A stretch of 64,000 nt of DNA from Rhizophagus clarus. Taxonomy: Eukaryota > Glomeromycota > Glomeromycetes > Glomerales > Glomeraceae. Positions 61,637 through 64,000 of this stretch are shown here, piece after piece. The stretch's first letter is position 1; the number at the start of each line of letters is the position of its first letter. The notes below the pieces were generated by a model, which saw nothing but the letters and a program-made list of their open reading frames with translations, was not told where the DNA came from and did not search any database. Both the position numbers and the translations under genes were made by a program. The stretch lies in assembly GCA_015698045.1 (NCBI GenBank), contig BLAL01000016.1:1065501-1129500 (forward strand). Reading direction: 5' to 3'.

Positions 61637-63933
61637 TTATTCCATCAAATCTGGATGTACAATGAATTCATCTAAAGCTTTACCGGCTGGTACCATAGGA
61701 TAAACGTGCTCATGTTTTTCTATAATTACATCGCATACAATTGGCCCATCATTATATTCTAAAAATTCTTTCAATTTACTTGGCAATTCTTCTTCCGTAC
61801 GAATCCTCAATGCTTTAACCCCCATTGATTCTGCTAATTTTACAAAATCAGGATTCACCATTCTAGTTTGACTATATCTTTCTTCATAAAAGAGATCTTG
61901 CCACTGTTTTACCATTCCTTGAAAATCATTATTTAAAATTAAAACTTTTACTCCAATATTATATTGTGATGCTGTAGCTAATTCCATCCCTGTCATACAA
62001 AAACTTGCATCTCCATCAATATCAATAACAATTTTATTAGGTCTTGCAACTTTTGCTCCAATCGCTGCTGGTAATCCGTATCCCATTGTACCTAATCCTC
62101 CTGATGTAATCATTGTTCTTGGATATCTCCATCTAAAAAATTGTGCTATCCACATTTGATGTTGTCCCACTCCTGTTGTTATAAGTACATTTTCTTTACA
62201 ATCTGCTGTCTGCCTATCCAATTCTTCTATAATTTGTTGTGGTTTTAATGGTTTATCTGGTGATGACGGTTTTGAATATTTCCATGGATATTTTTTTTTC
62301 CATTCATTAATCTCTGAAAACCATTCTTTTCTTTCTTGTGATTCAATAAGCGGTAAAAGCCTATTAAGATTATCTGAAACATCTCCTTCAACAGCTGTTG
62401 TAGCTTGTACAACCTTATTGATATTCTTGGGACTTATTTCAAAATGAATTATACCTCCTCTATTTTCTCTTGCTGCCTCTTTAGCTTTTGGTGCAAAATC
62501 TATAAAATAGGTGGAATAATTTTAAAATTTAAATTTTTTTTTTTTCACAAATTAAAAACCTGAATACTTACGTGACAGGCGACCAGTAACACGATCATCA
62601 AATCTTGCTCCCAAAGCAATAATGGTATCAGCATTTTGCATGGCCAAATTTGCGTATGCTGACCCATGCATACCCAACATATGAAGACTACGAGGATCCA
62701 ATTCATCAAAAGCACCAAGCCCTTGTAAAGTTGTTGTCACTGGAATATTAGCACGCGATGCTAACTCCCTTAAGCGTATTGGTCCTTCTGGCGTTGATAA
62801 AACTCCTTGACCTGCATAAATGATGGGTCTCTTGGCTTTATTAATCATTTCAGCCGCACGTTTAATATTAGGTGTATTTGTCAAAGAAGATGCTAATGCA
62901 GGTGATTCGTTAAATGCTCGAAAAGGAATTGTATATTGTGTGGGTATAGGTTTTGTAAGAATGCTAGCGGTAACGTCTTTTGGTAAATCAACAAGTACAG
63001 GTCCAGGACGACCCGTAGTTGCTATTTCAAATGCTTCAGTAATACGACGTGGCAATTCTGCAATATCTTTTATCATTACATTCCACTATAATTGAATATT
63101 GATAATTAAAAAAAAAAAATTCTTATTTGTGTTCTGACACGAAATTATAAATAAAAATACCTTTGTGCAGGCACGACTTATACCAACAACGTCAGCTTCT
63201 TGAAAAGCATCGGTTCCAATAGCTGATACAGGAACTTGTCCACAAAATACAATCAAGGGAGTGCCATCACAAAGGGCGTCTTGCATAGGGGTAACAACAT
63301 TGGTTGCTCCAGGACCGGAAGTAACCAATACGACACCTGGTTTACCGCTTGCTCTCGCATAACCCTCTGCCATATGTCCAGCTCCTTGTTCATGTCTTGG
63401 AAGGACAAAATCGAAATGGGTTGAATTGTATATAGCATCAAATACGGGAAGGATTGCACCTCCTGGATATCCAAATACTTGTTTTACGCCATGACGCAAC
63501 ATCAATTCATGAAATATTTGACCACCCGTTAAGCCCACAAAGGAATCATCATATGCGGCTGTTGGGAAAGTTTGTGAGGTTGTCGGTGTCGATGGAGAAG
63601 GATCATTTTTCTTTGGTGTTGATGGAGGAGGAATATTTTGTTTTCGTGTTGGCGGCGGAGTATAATAAGGTACAGGTTGTGGATGAGGGCTAGAATAACA
63701 ATTTCAAAAAAAAAAAAAAAAAAATCAAATTTTGCTATTATTATAAAATATCTGCGAAAATTTATATGTATTTACCTAACAGCACTAGCCTTCCATCGTC
63801 GTTGGTTGTTAACAAGATTAGTAAATGTTGGTAAAGTATATTTTATTCTCTTACTAGCTCTGGAAGATATAAGAGCAGAATAACCTGACGTAGCACGTTG
63901 CAGAGACGTTGAAAATGTATGAGTTGAACTCAT
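61637..63933 (-). CDS. ILV2: Acetolactate synthase catalytic subunit, mitochondrial
   Basis: Four exons: 63776-63933, 63161-63689, 62572-63085, 61637-62499; joined 2,064 nt, 687 residues, the usual length for the fungal enzyme. It condenses pyruvate with pyruvate or 2-ketobutyrate, the first common step of valine, leucine and isoleucine synthesis, using thiamine diphosphate, Mg and FAD in mitochondria. The N-terminal 50 residues are rich in S, T, R and K without acids, fitting a mitochondrial presequence, followed by a Pro-rich linker (HPQPVPYYTPPPTRKQ). Domain hallmarks are GGQIFHELMLRHGV, VFGYPGGAILPVFDA, RHEQGAGHMAEGYARASG with the catalytic Glu at about 153, the central FAD-contacting region (GARFDDRVTG), and the thiamine diphosphate motif DGDASFCMTG...NN (about 562-591). 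The regulatory subunit is not in the window. Confidence 0.95.
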
Positions 63934-64000
63934 TATTACTTTTCTTAACGTAACAAAGAAAATTTTTTTTTTTTTAAAGGTAGGGAAAAACTCGCAAAAC

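Overview
The window looks like nuclear DNA of an early-diverging fungus, most likely an arbuscular mycorrhizal fungus of the Rhizophagus type. The grounds are: very AT-rich DNA full of poly-A and poly-T runs; protein genes with many short GT...AG introns (about 65-110 nt); fungal families (a HAL4/HAL5-type kinase, a Mso1-like Sec1-binding protein, a BAR-SH3 amphiphysin homologue, ILV2); and long gene-free stretches packed with decayed transposons and satellites. The species is inference. No rRNA, tRNA or CRISPR array was recognised.

Layout. 1-4.0 kb: two fungal genes of unknown function. 4.0-10.7 kb: AT-rich intergenic DNA with MITE-like relics. 10.75-31.13 kb: one large composite mobile element bounded by a 9-bp direct repeat (ATTATTTAG) and long, diverged terminal inverted repeats. 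Its core is a broken B-family DNA polymerase gene of viral/Maverick-like type plus a decayed Cys-rich reading frame pointing the other way. At least four later insertions sit inside it: an 8.06-kb LINE with an 18-bp target duplication (in the left terminal repeat), and three TIR elements lying in or at the edge of the polymerase gene, two of them filled with satellite arrays. 31-38.3 kb: AT-rich DNA with small TIR elements, a 20-bp minisatellite and a decayed kinase-like gene.

38.4-64 kb is an ordinary gene island. It holds a small three-exon membrane-protein gene (-), a 2,368-residue kinesin-4-like motor (+), a HAL-family kinase (-), a BAR-SH3 protein with an 8-nt first exon (+), an eIF5-mimic/BZW protein (+), a WDR83/MORG1-like WD40 protein (-), a Mso1-like protein (+) and the acetolactate synthase catalytic subunit (-). 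For these I worked out exon boundaries by hand; the joined exon lengths are all divisible by three and the joins restore conserved family motifs. Genes alternate in orientation, with short convergent gaps and longer divergent gaps. They are housekeeping functions (microtubule transport, ion/nutrient homeostasis kinase signalling, endocytosis, translation control, scaffold/splicing, exocytosis, branched-chain amino acid synthesis) and do not form a pathway cluster.

The strongest candidate for something undescribed is the 20-kb polymerase-bearing TIR element. Its 9-bp target duplication does not match the 6 bp usual for Maverick/Polinton elements. One nested element inside it is an array of about twenty alternating inverted repeats.
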